Assembly (NCBI GenBank): GCA_029817715.1
Contig: JARUPY010000599.1
Span: 1 to 64,000 of the forward strand
DNA from: Melastoma dodecandrum
Lineage: Eukaryota > Streptophyta > Magnoliopsida > Myrtales > Melastomataceae
Direction of reading: 5' to 3'
DNA length: 64,000 nucleotides
Each line of letters starts with the position of its first letter. Position 1 is the stretch's first letter. The notes under the pieces are model-generated. The model saw only the letters and a list, made by a program, of their open reading frames with translations. It was not told where the DNA came from and did not search any database. Made by a program: the position numbers and the translations under genes. Positions 29,474 through 37,457 of this stretch are shown piece after piece.

Positions 29474-29992
29474 TCAGTCCGCGAGGCGCTGGTAGAGCTC
29501 GTGGTCCTGCCACTCGCCCGCGATGCGGATGTACCTCGGTGCCATGCCGATGTGCTCGAAGCCGTTCTTCGCGAGCACCCGCTGCGAGCGCACGTTGTGC
29601 CGGAGGGTCTCCGCCTGCACCCGGTGCAGCCGCAGCTCGCCGAACGCGAGCACCAGCACGGCCGCCACGGCGCTGGAGGCGAGCCCCTGCCCGTTCCGCC
29701 CGGCGTCGACCCAGTACCCGAGCGAGTAGGAGTCGAACGCGCCCCGAGTGATGCCGTTCAGCCGGACGACGCCGGCGAGGAGCCCGGCGTCGTCGAGGAT
29801 CGCGCGGGCTGCGACGGTGCCCTCCTGCTCCCGCTCGAGCATCCGCTGGACCTCCACCGCCTGGCCCGGCGCGGTGTAGAACGCGTCGGGCCGGATCGCG
29901 TCCCACGGCGCGAGGAAGGCGCGGTTCTCGGTCTGCAGGCGCGCGATCTCGGCGGCGTCGTCGAGCGTCAGCGGGCGGGTCCGGGCGGGCAC
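29474..29992 (-). CDS. GNAT-family N-acetyltransferase (RimJ/RimL type)
   Basis: 172 residues, intact, GTG start at 29,992. It has the GNAT fold: N-terminal RPLTLDDAAEIARLQTENR, strand-4 LGYWVDAGRNGQGLASSAV with the acetyl-CoA pyrophosphate loop (R/Q-x-x-G-x-G/A pattern as GRNGQGLA), and LHRVQAETLRHNVRSQRVLAKNGFEHIG, which is the signature helix and hairpin of alanine-N-acetyltransferases acting on ribosomal proteins. Similar proteins can also act on other amines, so the target is not certain. It is downstream of, but not overlapping, the two-component operon. Confidence 0.88.
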   Translation of the reverse strand: MPARTRPLTLDDAAEIARLQTENRAFLAPWDAIRPDAFYTAPGQAVEVQRMLEREQEGTVAARAILDDAGLLAGVVRLNGITRGAFDSYSLGYWVDAGRNGQGLASSAVAAVLVLAFGELRLHRVQAETLRHNVRSQRVLAKNGFEHIGMAPRYIRIAGEWQDHELYQRLAD

Positions 29993-30019
29993 ACGCCCGA
30001 TCGTGCCACTCCGGCCGGC

Positions 30020-31339
30020 TCAGGAGGGGGCGTCGACCGCCGGCACCACGATGCGGAACACCGCCGGAGCCCGGGACACGAGCTCCGCGTCGCCGCCGAC
30101 CGAGCGCGCGAGCCGGCGGGCGAGCGCCAGCCCGAGCCCCGCGCCCTCGCTCCGCGGATCGCGGACACCGGGCTCGAAGACGTCGCCGACGCCCTCCTGC
30201 ACGCCGTCGCCGTCGTCCTCCACGGCGACCGCGACCCGGGCGCCGTCACGCTGCGCCGACACGCGCACGACGGTACGGCCGTGCCGCGCCGCGTTCTCCA
30301 CGAGCGGCGCGAGCGCCCGGGCGAGCACCTCCGCCGGCACCGCGGCGACGAGCCCGGCGGGCGTCGGCCGCACCTCGACGGGCAGGGTGAACCCGTCGCG
30401 TGCCGCGAGCGCCGCGAGCACCTCCGAGACCTCCGCCGTGGCGGTCGATCCGGACCCGCGCGCGGCGTCGAGCACCGTGGTCATCGCGGCGCCCATGTCG
30501 TCGGCCGCGGCGACGATGCGCTCGAAGCGCTCCCGCTCGGCCTTCCGGAGGCGCGGGGTCGCAGCGCCCAGCTCGGCCTCGCCGCGCATCACGGTCAACG
30601 GGGTGCGCAGCTCGTGCGCGACCTCGGCGGTGAGCCGCTGCTCCGCCCGGATCGCGCGGTCGACCCGGTCGAGCAGCCCGTCGAGCACCGCCGCGAGCCC
30701 CGTGATCTCGTCCTTCGGCGCGCCGAGCCCGAACCGCCGATCGGGGCGCTCGTGCGACCAGGCGACGGCGGTCGCGGTCATCGTCGCGACCGGGGCGAGC
30801 GCCCTCCGGACGATGAGGCCGGCGAGCAGGCTGACCCCGGCGACGACGACCGCGCCGGTGATCAGGGAGGCGACGAGGAGCCGGCCGAGCCCGGACCGGT
30901 ACGGGCCGGTGTCGATCGCGACGACGACCCGCCCGACGTGCGCGCCCGGGCGGAGCGGCGCGGCCTGCAGCCGCCACGACCCGACCTCGATCACGCCGTC
31001 GCCGCGGAGCGCCAGCCGGGCGACGACCGTGCGCAGCTCCGCCGGCACCGTCGGGCCCGCGACGAGGGCGCCCGCGGTGTTCGCGACCCAGTTCGACGTG
31101 TCGAACGTGGGGTCGCCCGATGCGGAGACGGAGGGCTGGCCGCGGACGACGTCCGCGGCGTCCCGCACCGCCGCGACCCGCGTCTCGAGCACCTGGTCCA
31201 TCTCGTGGTCCGTGGTGCCCCACGCGACGAGGAGCACGACCACGATCAGCACGATCATGCCGACCGAGCTGATCGCCGCCGTCGTCGCGACGAGCCGGCG
31301 GCGGACCGAGGCGCTCGACCGCGGCGAGCCGTCCGTCAT
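30020..31339 (-). CDS. Two-component sensor histidine kinase
   Basis: 439 residues, intact. A membrane segment at about 15-40 (AISSVGMIVLIVVVLLVAW), an extracytoplasmic sensor of about 110 residues, a second membrane segment (LVASLITGAVVVAGVSLL), then HAMP, H-box VAHELRTPLTVMRGE, N-box ALAPLVENAARHG, G1 VEDDGDGVQEG and G2 GAGLGLALARRLA. The ATG at 31,339 overlaps the response-regulator stop (ATGA). The signal is unknown. A secreted amidase-like gene lies directly upstream of the pair, which makes a cell-envelope stimulus possible. Confidence 0.93.
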   Translation of the reverse strand: MTDGSPRSSASVRRRLVATTAAISSVGMIVLIVVVLLVAWGTTDHEMDQVLETRVAAVRDAADVVRGQPSVSASGDPTFDTSNWVANTAGALVAGPTVPAELRTVVARLALRGDGVIEVGSWRLQAAPLRPGAHVGRVVVAIDTGPYRSGLGRLLVASLITGAVVVAGVSLLAGLIVRRALAPVATMTATAVAWSHERPDRRFGLGAPKDEITGLAAVLDGLLDRVDRAIRAEQRLTAEVAHELRTPLTVMRGEAELGAATPRLRKAERERFERIVAAADDMGAAMTTVLDAARGSGSTATAEVSEVLAALAARDGFTLPVEVRPTPAGLVAAVPAEVLARALAPLVENAARHGRTVVRVSAQRDGARVAVAVEDDGDGVQEGVGDVFEPGVRDPRSEGAGLGLALARRLARSVGGDAELVSRAPAVFRIVVPAVDAPS

Positions 31340-31998
31340 CCCAGCCGGAACCCGACCCCGCGCGCGGTGTGCAGCCGGTCCTCCGACCCCACCTGCTCCA
31401 GGAGGCGGCGGAGGCGGCGCATGTACGAGTCGAGCGTGTTCGCCTGCACGACCGCGCCGACCGGCCAGGCCGCGGCGACGAGGTCGCGGCGGCGGACGAC
31501 CTCGCCGGGCCGGGCCAGGAGGGTCGCGAGCAGCCGGAACTCGGTCGGGGTCAGGCGCTCCTCCGCCTCGCCGCGCCGCACCGAGTACCGCTCCGGGTCG
31601 AGGTGCAGCGCCCGGGGCTCGGCCGCCGCCGTGGGCGCGCGGCGCACGAGCGCGCCGACGCGCGCCTGCAGCTCCGCGACCGCGAACGGCTTCACGAGGT
31701 AGTCGTCGCCGCCCGCCCCGAAGCCCGCGACTACCTCGTGCACGCCGCCGCGCGCGGTGAGGAACAGCACCGGTGCCGTGACGCCGGAGGCGCGCAGCGC
31801 CTGGCAGAGGTCGCGCCCGTCGCCGTCCGGCAGCCCGATGTCGAGCACGATCGCGCGGAGCCCCGACTCGGGCGTGAACTCCCGGATCGCCTCGGACGCG
31901 CGGTGCGCGACGACGACGTCGAGGTCGATCGCGCCGAGCGCCTCGACCACGACCCTCCTGACCTGGGGATCGTCCTCGCAGAGACCGACCGCGACCAT
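31336..31998 (-). CDS. OmpR-family response regulator
   Basis: 220 residues, intact. Receiver domain with acidic pair CEDDPQ, phospho-acceptor Asp in AIVLDIGLPDGDG, switch Thr in LFLTARGG and conserved Lys in VKPFAVAELQARV. The DNA-binding winged helix carries LTPTEFRLLATLLARPGEVVRR and TLDSYMRRLRRLLEQ ending GVGFRLG. The start is the ATG at 31,998. It is the first gene of a two-gene operon with the histidine kinase. Confidence 0.94.
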   Translation of the reverse strand: MVAVGLCEDDPQVRRVVVEALGAIDLDVVVAHRASEAIREFTPESGLRAIVLDIGLPDGDGRDLCQALRASGVTAPVLFLTARGGVHEVVAGFGAGGDDYLVKPFAVAELQARVGALVRRAPTAAAEPRALHLDPERYSVRRGEAEERLTPTEFRLLATLLARPGEVVRRRDLVAAAWPVGAVVQANTLDSYMRRLRRLLEQVGSEDRLHTARGVGFRLG

Positions 31999-32012
31999 GG
32001 TTGCTCCTCTCC

Positions 32013-32609
32013 CTACAGCAGCAGGTGCCAGTAGTGGATCACGCCGTGGCCGCCGTGCTGGGCGATCAGGGTGTCCACCGAGTCGTAGTGGCCAGCGGGC
32101 GAGTGCTCCGCGACCTCGATCACCGGCTTCGGGCCGGTGCGGTCGATGCGCGTGACCACGGCCGTGTGGTCCCGGTCCCCGCTCGCTTCCCAGTCGAACT
32201 GGACGATGTCGCCGACCGCGACCCGGTCCCGGTGCGCGTCGTCGACGGCGACCGCGAGGTCTGGGCGAGTCGCGAGCCAGCGCATCATCGCCGTCGAGCT
32301 GATCCACGTCGGTGTCGCAGCGTGCCGTCCGAGCACCGTGGAGGTGCCCCACTCGGCCGTCATCGGCCAGCCGCGGGCGTGCAGCGCCTGGCTGGTGAAG
32401 TTCACGCAGTCGGTGCCGCCGAAGCTCGGGTACGCGGGGTTCGGGTGCTGCCAGTACCGAGCGAGGTAGGTGGTCTCGCGGACGACGGACGCGGGCTGCG
32501 CCACCTGCCCGGCAGGCGGGACGTACGGGATCAGGCGCCACCCGACGACGCCGGCGCCGGCGACCACCACGGCGGTCGCACCGGCGACCACGAGATCCCG
32601 ACGGCGCAC
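32013..32609 (-). CDS. Secreted amidase-domain protein
   Basis: 198 residues, intact. The GTG at 32,609 gives a twin-Arg-like start ([20 protein letters not shown]), so it is probably exported or membrane-anchored. The core is GTDCVNFTSQALHARGWPM with the catalytic Cys, VGDIVQFDWEASGDRDHTAVVT with the catalytic His, and EVAEHSPAGHYDS. This is the layout of the putative amidase domain (PF12671 type, NlpC/P60-related). It lies 14 bases upstream of the response-regulator start and may be linked to that system. A role in peptidoglycan turnover is inference. Confidence 0.82.
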   Translation of the reverse strand: MRRRDLVVAGATAVVVAGAGVVGWRLIPYVPPAGQVAQPASVVRETTYLARYWQHPNPAYPSFGGTDCVNFTSQALHARGWPMTAEWGTSTVLGRHAATPTWISSTAMMRWLATRPDLAVAVDDAHRDRVAVGDIVQFDWEASGDRDHTAVVTRIDRTGPKPVIEVAEHSPAGHYDSVDTLIAQHGGHGVIHYWHLLL

Positions 32610-32689
32610 CGGCTGACGCTACCGCGACCCATCCACCCGGCTGCCTGCAGCGCCGAGCCGCGTCCATGCGCCGTGCAGGTGCGTGCTGC

Positions 32690-33766
32690 TCAGCCCCGCG
32701 CGGCCTCGAGGATCGCGCGGTGGAGGTTGAGGAGTGGCACCGTCCGCTCCGCGGGGCCGCGGCCGAAGCCGCACTCCGTGCCGATGCCGAAGCGCGGGAG
32801 CACCGTCGAAGCGGCGTCGATCCGGCGCAGCGCCCCCTCCACGCCGTCCTCGTGGTGGACCAGCCCCAGGTAGACGTCGGTCCCGGCGGGGATCTCGAGG
32901 TCCCCGAGCGGCGCGAAGTACGCCGGGTCGTCGCGCTCGATCGGCACGGGGAGGTGGATGTACGCGACCGGCCGCGGCGCCCGCGCGAGCACGCCGCGGA
33001 TCACGGATGCGAGCGTGCCCGCGTCCTCCGGCTGCACGAAGTGCGCTTCCTCCACGTCCCCGTAGCAGAGGTGGAACCCGACCGGCACGTCGTCGGGCAC
33101 GTGCCGGGCGGCGTCGGCGAGGCGGTCGAGCACGCCCTCGAGCACGTCGTCCCACCAGGGCGCCATGACGACGCCGCCGAACTCGGCGCGCTCGAGCCAC
33201 CCGAGCTCGACCGCGGTGTCCCACTGGATCAGCAGCGCGTCGTGCGGGATCGCCGCGGTGATCCGATCGAGCTCCGCGTACAGCGCGCGCCGGTAGACCG
33301 GCTCGAACGCGGCCCGGTCCTGCGGCGCGATGAACACCCCGACCACGGCGGCCGGGGTCGGGAGGGAGCCCTGGAACCGGGAGCCGGCGGCGATCGCGCC
33401 CTCCTCCCGCAGCCGGGCGAAGGTGGCGTAGGAGTCGATCGCGGCCGCCGCGTATCCGAGGTCGGGGAAGTCGAGGTCCTCCGCGGCGACGGTGCCGTCG
33501 AGCGCGATCGGGCGGACGTCGAACTCCCCGCGGATCTGGAAGCCGAGCTCGCCGAGCCGGACGAGGCCGGGCGTGCGGTCGAACCGGCGGGCCTGGAACT
33601 GCAGCCAGTAGTAGCGCTCGCCCACCTCGCCGTCGGGGATGTGCGTGATGTGATCGCCCAGGTGCTCGGCGACGGTGCCGAGCACCTCGCCGGCGGTCGG
33701 CAGGTTGACGCTGCCGACGAGGTGGGCGCCGGTCAGCACGGCGCGGGTGGGTGCGGACGTGGTCAC
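32690..33766 (-). CDS. MetE/UROD-like barrel protein
   Basis: 358 residues, intact, ATG at 33,766. It belongs to the cobalamin-independent methionine synthase C-terminal superfamily in a broad sense: TGAHLVGSVNLPTAGEVL at the start, IPDGEVGERYYWLQFQ, FQGSLPTPAAVVGVFI, LLIQWDTAVELGW, VGFHLCYGDVEEAHF and FGIGTECGFGRG near the end. The His-x-Cys and final Cys positions resemble the zinc ligands of that family. Such stand-alone proteins are common and mostly unassigned; it is too short for full MetE. The 172 bases upstream hold the PadR promoter on the other strand. Confidence 0.7.
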   Translation of the reverse strand: MTTSAPTRAVLTGAHLVGSVNLPTAGEVLGTVAEHLGDHITHIPDGEVGERYYWLQFQARRFDRTPGLVRLGELGFQIRGEFDVRPIALDGTVAAEDLDFPDLGYAAAAIDSYATFARLREEGAIAAGSRFQGSLPTPAAVVGVFIAPQDRAAFEPVYRRALYAELDRITAAIPHDALLIQWDTAVELGWLERAEFGGVVMAPWWDDVLEGVLDRLADAARHVPDDVPVGFHLCYGDVEEAHFVQPEDAGTLASVIRGVLARAPRPVAYIHLPVPIERDDPAYFAPLGDLEIPAGTDVYLGLVHHEDGVEGALRRIDAASTVLPRFGIGTECGFGRGPAERTVPLLNLHRAILEAARG

Positions 33767-33903
33767 GGTCGGCTCCTTGCTCGGGAGCCTCCAGGGTTCG
33801 CCGCCCGTCGCGACGACGCAAGCGGGGCGGGACGCAGGAGGTCACACGCGCGGAACACGACCCGCCCGACGATCCGGGCCGATCCCCTGGTCAGCATCAC
33901 CTC

Positions 33904-33932
33904 TTGCCAACAGGCACCTACCTTCCTATTCT
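33904..33932 (+). promoter_or_regulatory. Promoter of the PadR-type gene
   Basis: -35 TTGCCA at 33,904-33,909, a spacer of 17 bases, and -10 TATTCT at 33,927-33,932. The GTG start follows 6 bases later, so the transcript would begin at or next to the start codon (leaderless). Confidence 0.7.
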
Positions 33933-33938
33933 TGCCCC

Positions 33939-34296
33939 GTGCCGCGACGTCGCGCAGGGACCCTCGTCCCCCTCGAGCAGGAGATCCTCCGCGCAGGCCT
34001 GCGGGTCGGCGCCGACGGCGAGCGCTTCCACGGCTTCGGCCTGGCGACCGCGCTGCAGGGCTCCCGGCGCTCGCTGATCGCGCACGGCACGCTCTACAAG
34101 GCGCTCGCCCGGCTGCTGGAGGCGGGCCTCCTGCACGCGGTGTGGGAGGACCCGGCGATCGCGCAGGCGGAGGGCCGACCGCGGCGCAAGCTGTACCGCG
34201 TGACGGCGGAGGGCGCCGCGGCGCTGGAAGGGCGCGGAACCGGCGGCCGCCCCGGGCCCGCCCGTCCGCGGTGTCGTGAACCCGGGCCTGCTGTGA
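33939..34296 (+). CDS. PadR-family transcriptional regulator, frameshifted at the end
   Basis: About 118 residues. The winged helix reads TLVPLEQEILRAGLRVGADGERFHGFGLATALQ, HGTLYKALARLLEAGLLHAVWED and RPRRKLYRVTAEGAAALE, which is the PadR pattern. From the GTG at 33,939 (leaderless). A frame change near 34,225 hides the ending AAAPGPPVRGVVNPGLL. The stop overlaps the next GTG (GTGA). PadR regulators are often paired with a membrane-protein gene in this way. Confidence 0.82.
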
Positions 34297-34803
34297 GCGC
34301 GGCGACCTGCCTGGGCGCGCGGCCGTCGTCGCCGACTGGACCCTCCTCCTCGTGCGCGGGCTCCCGGAGGCGGTCGCGCGCGACCGGTTCGACGAGATCG
34401 CGTCCGACCTGTGGAGCAGCAGCACGCCGCGGAGGCGCGAGGGCGGAGATCGCTCGCGATCGCGGCATCGATCCTGCTCCGCGCCGTCCGCGGCGTCCCC
34501 GCGGACATCGCCTGGCGCGTCGGCGCCGGGCGGAGCACTGCCATGCGCGTGGTGCGCGTGGCCTGGGAAGGAGCGGACATGACGAGGAAGCCGAACCCGG
34601 CGGCGAAGCCGTGGGTCCACCTCACCGGTGCCGAGAAGCCGTTCGACCAGACGAACGGGGTCGTCGACTTCGACGTCGAGGACAAGCACGACCCCGCGAA
34701 TCCCGAGCTGAAGCTGCTCGAGAAGGGCGCCGCGATGAGCGTGCTGAGCATGGGCGGCCTCGGTCTCGGCGGGCTGACTCCGCCGGCACTCTCCGTTTTG
34801 TAG
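34293..34803 (+). CDS. Small protein coupled to the PadR regulator, frameshifted
   Basis: I do not recognise a family. The GTG at 34,293 overlaps the padR-like stop. Pieces in three frames join as LLLVRGLPEAVARDRFDEIASDLW, then HAAEARGRRSLAIAASILLRAVRGVPADIAWRVGAG, then WVHLTGAEKPFDQTNGVVDFDVEDKHDPANPELKLLEKG. The protein ends LTPPALSVL, and its TAG stop lies inside the left arm of hairpin C. An ATG at 34,579 with GGAAGGAGC before it could begin a separate protein of 74 residues. Frame changes near 34,340 and 34,410. Confidence 0.5.
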
Positions 34804-34830
34804 GACGCGGAGTCCTACAAAACGGAGAGT
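34788..34830. repeat. Hairpin family C, intact copy
   Basis: Perfect 19-bp arms ACTCTCCGTTTTGTAGGAC and complement around a 5-base loop, at a convergent junction 9 bases from the rtcB stop. The same hairpin at 42,703-44,031 is split by IS30 element 2. Confidence 0.88.
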
Positions 34831-34839
34831 GCGAGGCGC

Positions 34840-36013
34840 TCAGTCGCCCTTCACGTTCACCAGCTGGCGCAGCGTGTGCCGGATCCGCACCAGGTCGGCC
34901 CCGTCGGCCATGACCTGCTCGATCGGCTTGTACGCCTGCGGGATCTCGTCGAGGAACGCGTCCGTGTCACGGAACTCGATCCCCGCCATCGCGGCCCGCA
35001 GCTGGTCGTGCGTGAACGCGCGCCGCGCGGGCCGACCGGGAGTAGGCCCGGCCCGCGCCGTGCGGCGAGGAGTCGAGCGCCATCCGGTTCCCGAGCCCCT
35101 CCACCACGTACGAGGCGGTGCCCATCGAGCCGGGGATCAGCCCGGCCTCGCCCTCGCGCGCCGAGATCGCACCCTTCCGGGAGACCCAGACGGTCTTCCC
35201 GAAGTGCCGCTCCTCCTGCGTGAAGTTGTGGTGGGTGTTGATCCGCTCCTGCTCGACGACGGCCTCGCCGAGGTGCTCGGAGAGCTGCCGGACGACCCGG
35301 TCCATCATCTCCTCGCGGTTCAGCAGCGCGAACCGCTGCGCCCACCGCAGCTCGGCGATGTACCGGTCGAACTCGGCCGTCCCCTCCACCAGGTAGGCGA
35401 GGTCGCGGTCGGGCAGCTCGATCCACCACCGCGTCATCAGGGCCTGCGCGACCCTGATGTGCGCCTGCGCGATCCGGTTCCCGACGCCCCGGCTGCCGGA
35501 GTGGAGGAAGGTCCACACGCGGTCCTGCTCGTCGACCGAGACCTCGATGAAGTGGTTCCCGCTGCCGAGCGTGCCCAGCTGCTCCCGCCACGCCTTCGCG
35601 TACCGGTCGGGGCTGAAGCCCGCCTCATCGGCGAGCGCCTCCAGCTCCGCGATCCGCGGCTGCGCCGTGGCGACGATCTTCGCGTTCCGCGCCCCTGCGG
35701 ACAGGGGGACGGCGCGCTCGATCTGCGCCCGGAGGGCCGCCAGGTCGCCGCGCGCCTCGAGGGCGCTCCGGTCGAACCGGGTGCGGACCGCGATCATGCC
35801 GCAGCCGATGTCGACGCCCACGGCGGCGGGCATCACGGCGCCGAGCGTCGGGATGACCGAACCGACCGTGGCGCCGAGCCCGAGGTGGGCGTCCGGCATC
35901 AGGGCGATGTGCGGGTGGATGAACGGCATCCGCGCACTGGTGCGGGCCTGCTCGAGGGTGTTCTCCTCGAGCACGCTCGCCCAGCTCACGAGCCGCTTGG
36001 CGAGGGTCTGCAT
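34840..36013 (-). CDS. rtcB: RNA-splicing ligase RtcB, frameshifted near the C-terminus
   Basis: GTP- and Mn-dependent ligase joining 2',3'-cyclic phosphate and 5'-OH RNA ends. Seen: MPDAHLGLGATVGSVIPT, the metal motif VGVDIGCGM (Asp and Cys), GSGNHFIEV, LHSGSRGVGN, NTHHNFTQEE, and SPHGAGRAYSR with the guanylated His. A frame change near 35,030 separates the ending RAFTHDQLRAAMAGIEFRD to LVNVKGD. The start is the ATG at 36,013 with AGGAAGGAG 9 bases upstream. No Rsr or RtcA gene is adjacent. A small ORF and a structured leader precede it. Confidence 0.93.
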
Positions 36014-36052
36014 GAGACCGCTCCTTCCTGTGGTGGAGACCGGTGACCGTGA

Positions 36053-36099
36053 TCCGGGCACACGGCCTCCCTGTCGGAAGGCACGGCTGAGCGCCCGGA
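36053..36099 (-). promoter_or_regulatory. Structured leader upstream of rtcB
   Basis: On the minus strand, the stem TCCGGGC/GCCCGGA encloses a second hairpin GCCTTCC-GACA-GGGAGGC (7 pairs, one G-U, tetraloop GACA). It lies between a small ORF and the rtcB ribosome-binding site. The pairing is directly visible; a regulatory role is inference. Confidence 0.45.
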
Positions 36100-36130
36100 C
36101 CATGACCCGGCCCGGGCGAGACGCGACGCG

Positions 36131-36205
36131 TTATGCGGTCGCGGTCGGACGGGCCGGGAGCAGGGGCTGGAGGTTCACGTGACGATCGCTCTTCCGATAC
36201 GACAT
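36131..36205 (-). CDS. Small ORF (24 codons) upstream of rtcB
   Basis: ATG at 36,205 with an excellent AGGAAGGAG site 7 bases before it, the same site as in front of rtcB. The product is basic, starting MSYRKSDRHVNLQPLL and ending TATA, with a TAA stop at 36,131. TAA is rare among stops in this window. Upstream, TTGTGC and TAACGT 18 bases apart could be a promoter. It may be a leader peptide or a genuine small protein; no homologue is known to me. Confidence 0.45.
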   Translation of the reverse strand: MSYRKSDRHVNLQPLLPARPTATA

Positions 36206-36295
36206 CGCGGGCTCCTTCCTCTGCTCGACCGGACGCGCGCCGGGTTCGGCGCAGCCGACGAAACGTTACGCAAGACCTGTGCGCACGCACAAGCT

Positions 36296-36331
36296 GTTCA
36301 CGGGTAAGGGCGGCCGCCCTTATCCGTGAAC
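36296..36331. repeat. Hairpin F
   Basis: Arms GTTCACGGGTAAGGGCGG and CCGCCCTTATCCGTGAAC form an almost unbroken 18-bp stem with one G-U type mismatch and no loop spacer. It overlaps the end of the TPR-like gene, whose TAA stop lies in the arm. Likely terminator of that operon. Confidence 0.75.
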
Positions 36332-36826
36332 GACGCGGTCGCGGTCCAGGAGGTACTCGCCGTTGCCGCGGGCGGCCGCGGCGTAGCGGCCCATGTCCCC
36401 GGGCGGCTCCGCCGCGAGCAGCAGGAGCAGCGTCCCGACCGCGGCGTCCGGGCGGCCCTGCTCGAGCAGGGTGAGCGCCCGCGTCATCGCGACGGCCGCG
36501 CTGCCGGGGAACTCGCGCTCGGCGCGGTCGAGCAGCGCGAGCGACTCGTCGAAGCGCTCGAGGTTCCGGAGGGTGCTGCCGTACTGGACGAGGCAGCGGC
36601 GCAGCGCGTCCCCGTCGAGCCCCATGTCGAGCGCGCGCTGGTAGAGCGGCGCCGCCCGCTCCTCCTCCCCCGCGGTGTCGTACCCGCCGGCGACCTCGTA
36701 GACGAGCTGCGGCTCCTCCGGATGCGCCTCCTGCAGCGCGATGAACGCGGCGATCGTCGGCGCCATGTGCTCGCGGTCCCGGGCGGCGTAGATCGCGGCG
36801 ACGGCCGCGTCGAGCTCCGGCGTCAC
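36320..36826 (-). CDS. Tetratricopeptide-like protein
   Basis: 168 residues, intact. The GTG at 36,826 overlaps the reductase stop (GTGA). Helical repeats are visible: MAPTIAAFIALQEAHPEEPQ, YEVAGGYDTAGEEERAAPLYQRALD, LVQYGSTLRNLERFDESLALLDRA and MTRALTLLEQGRPDAAVGTLL, consistent with three to four TPR units. It is the size of a small family of actinobacterial TPR proteins without assigned function. It ends inside hairpin F. Confidence 0.75.
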   Translation of the reverse strand: MTPELDAAVAAIYAARDREHMAPTIAAFIALQEAHPEEPQLVYEVAGGYDTAGEEERAAPLYQRALDMGLDGDALRRCLVQYGSTLRNLERFDESLALLDRAEREFPGSAAVAMTRALTLLEQGRPDAAVGTLLLLLAAEPPGDMGRYAAAARGNGEYLLDRDRVVHG

Positions 36827-37430
36827 CGCCGCACGGCCCAGCGGGTGAACGCGATGCCGGAGGGGAACGCGCGCTGCTCGACCGCGTCGAGGCGCTGGAG
36901 GGTGTCGCCGAACAGCCGCGTGCCGCGGCCGAGCACGATCGGGACGACGGTGAGCAGGTACTCGTCGACCAGTCCGGCCGCCGCGAGCGAGCGGACGAGC
37001 TCGCCGCTGCCGAGGACCGCGACCGAGCCCTCCTGCTCCCCTTTCAGCCGGCGGACCGACACCGCGACGTCGCCCTCGAGCAGGGTCGACGTTCGGGGGC
37101 GGCAGGTCCGGGCGGACACGGGAGAGGCACGAAACCTTCGGCGGTTGTGTCCCGCAGCACATAAGGCTGTTGAACGGGTAACCGGCTGGTCGGTGCTCAG
37201 CCAGTAGCCGACCAGCTGGTCGTAGGTTGCGGTGAACGAACAGCATCGCGGAGGGTGCCCGCGCCCGACGAGGGAACATGGCCGCCATCGCGGCCTCCGG
37301 GTCCGCCGGCCAGCGCCTCGCCCGCCCAGCCGCCGAGGTCGAACCCGCCCCGCGGGTCCTCCTCGGGACCGGACGGCGACTGCATCACGCCGTCGAGCGA
37401 CAGGTTCTCCACGACCACGATCGATCCCAC
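36823..37430 (-). CDS. Dihydrofolate reductase / RibD C-terminal-like protein, interrupted
   Basis: Starts at the ATG at 37,430 with MGSIVVVENLSLDGVMQSP and GGWAGEAL, which is the N-terminus of the RibD-C/DHFR-like family. The C-terminus is clean: TLLEGDVAVSVRRLKGEQEG, VLGSGELVRSLAAAGLVDEY, LTVVPIVLGRGTRLFGD. Between about 37,260 and 37,080 the frame is lost: YDQLVGYWLSTDQPVT is legible, then a scrambled stretch. The whole length of about 200 residues is normal for the family, which binds NADPH and is mostly uncharacterised. Confidence 0.8.
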
Positions 37431-37457
37431 GGCGGCGACCTTGCCACGCGCCGCTTG

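Noticed and set aside
36053..36099. Y RNA gene associated with rtcB
   Set aside because: The nested stems lack the conserved Ro-binding stem and tRNA-like module of bacterial Y RNAs, and there is no Rsr gene nearby.
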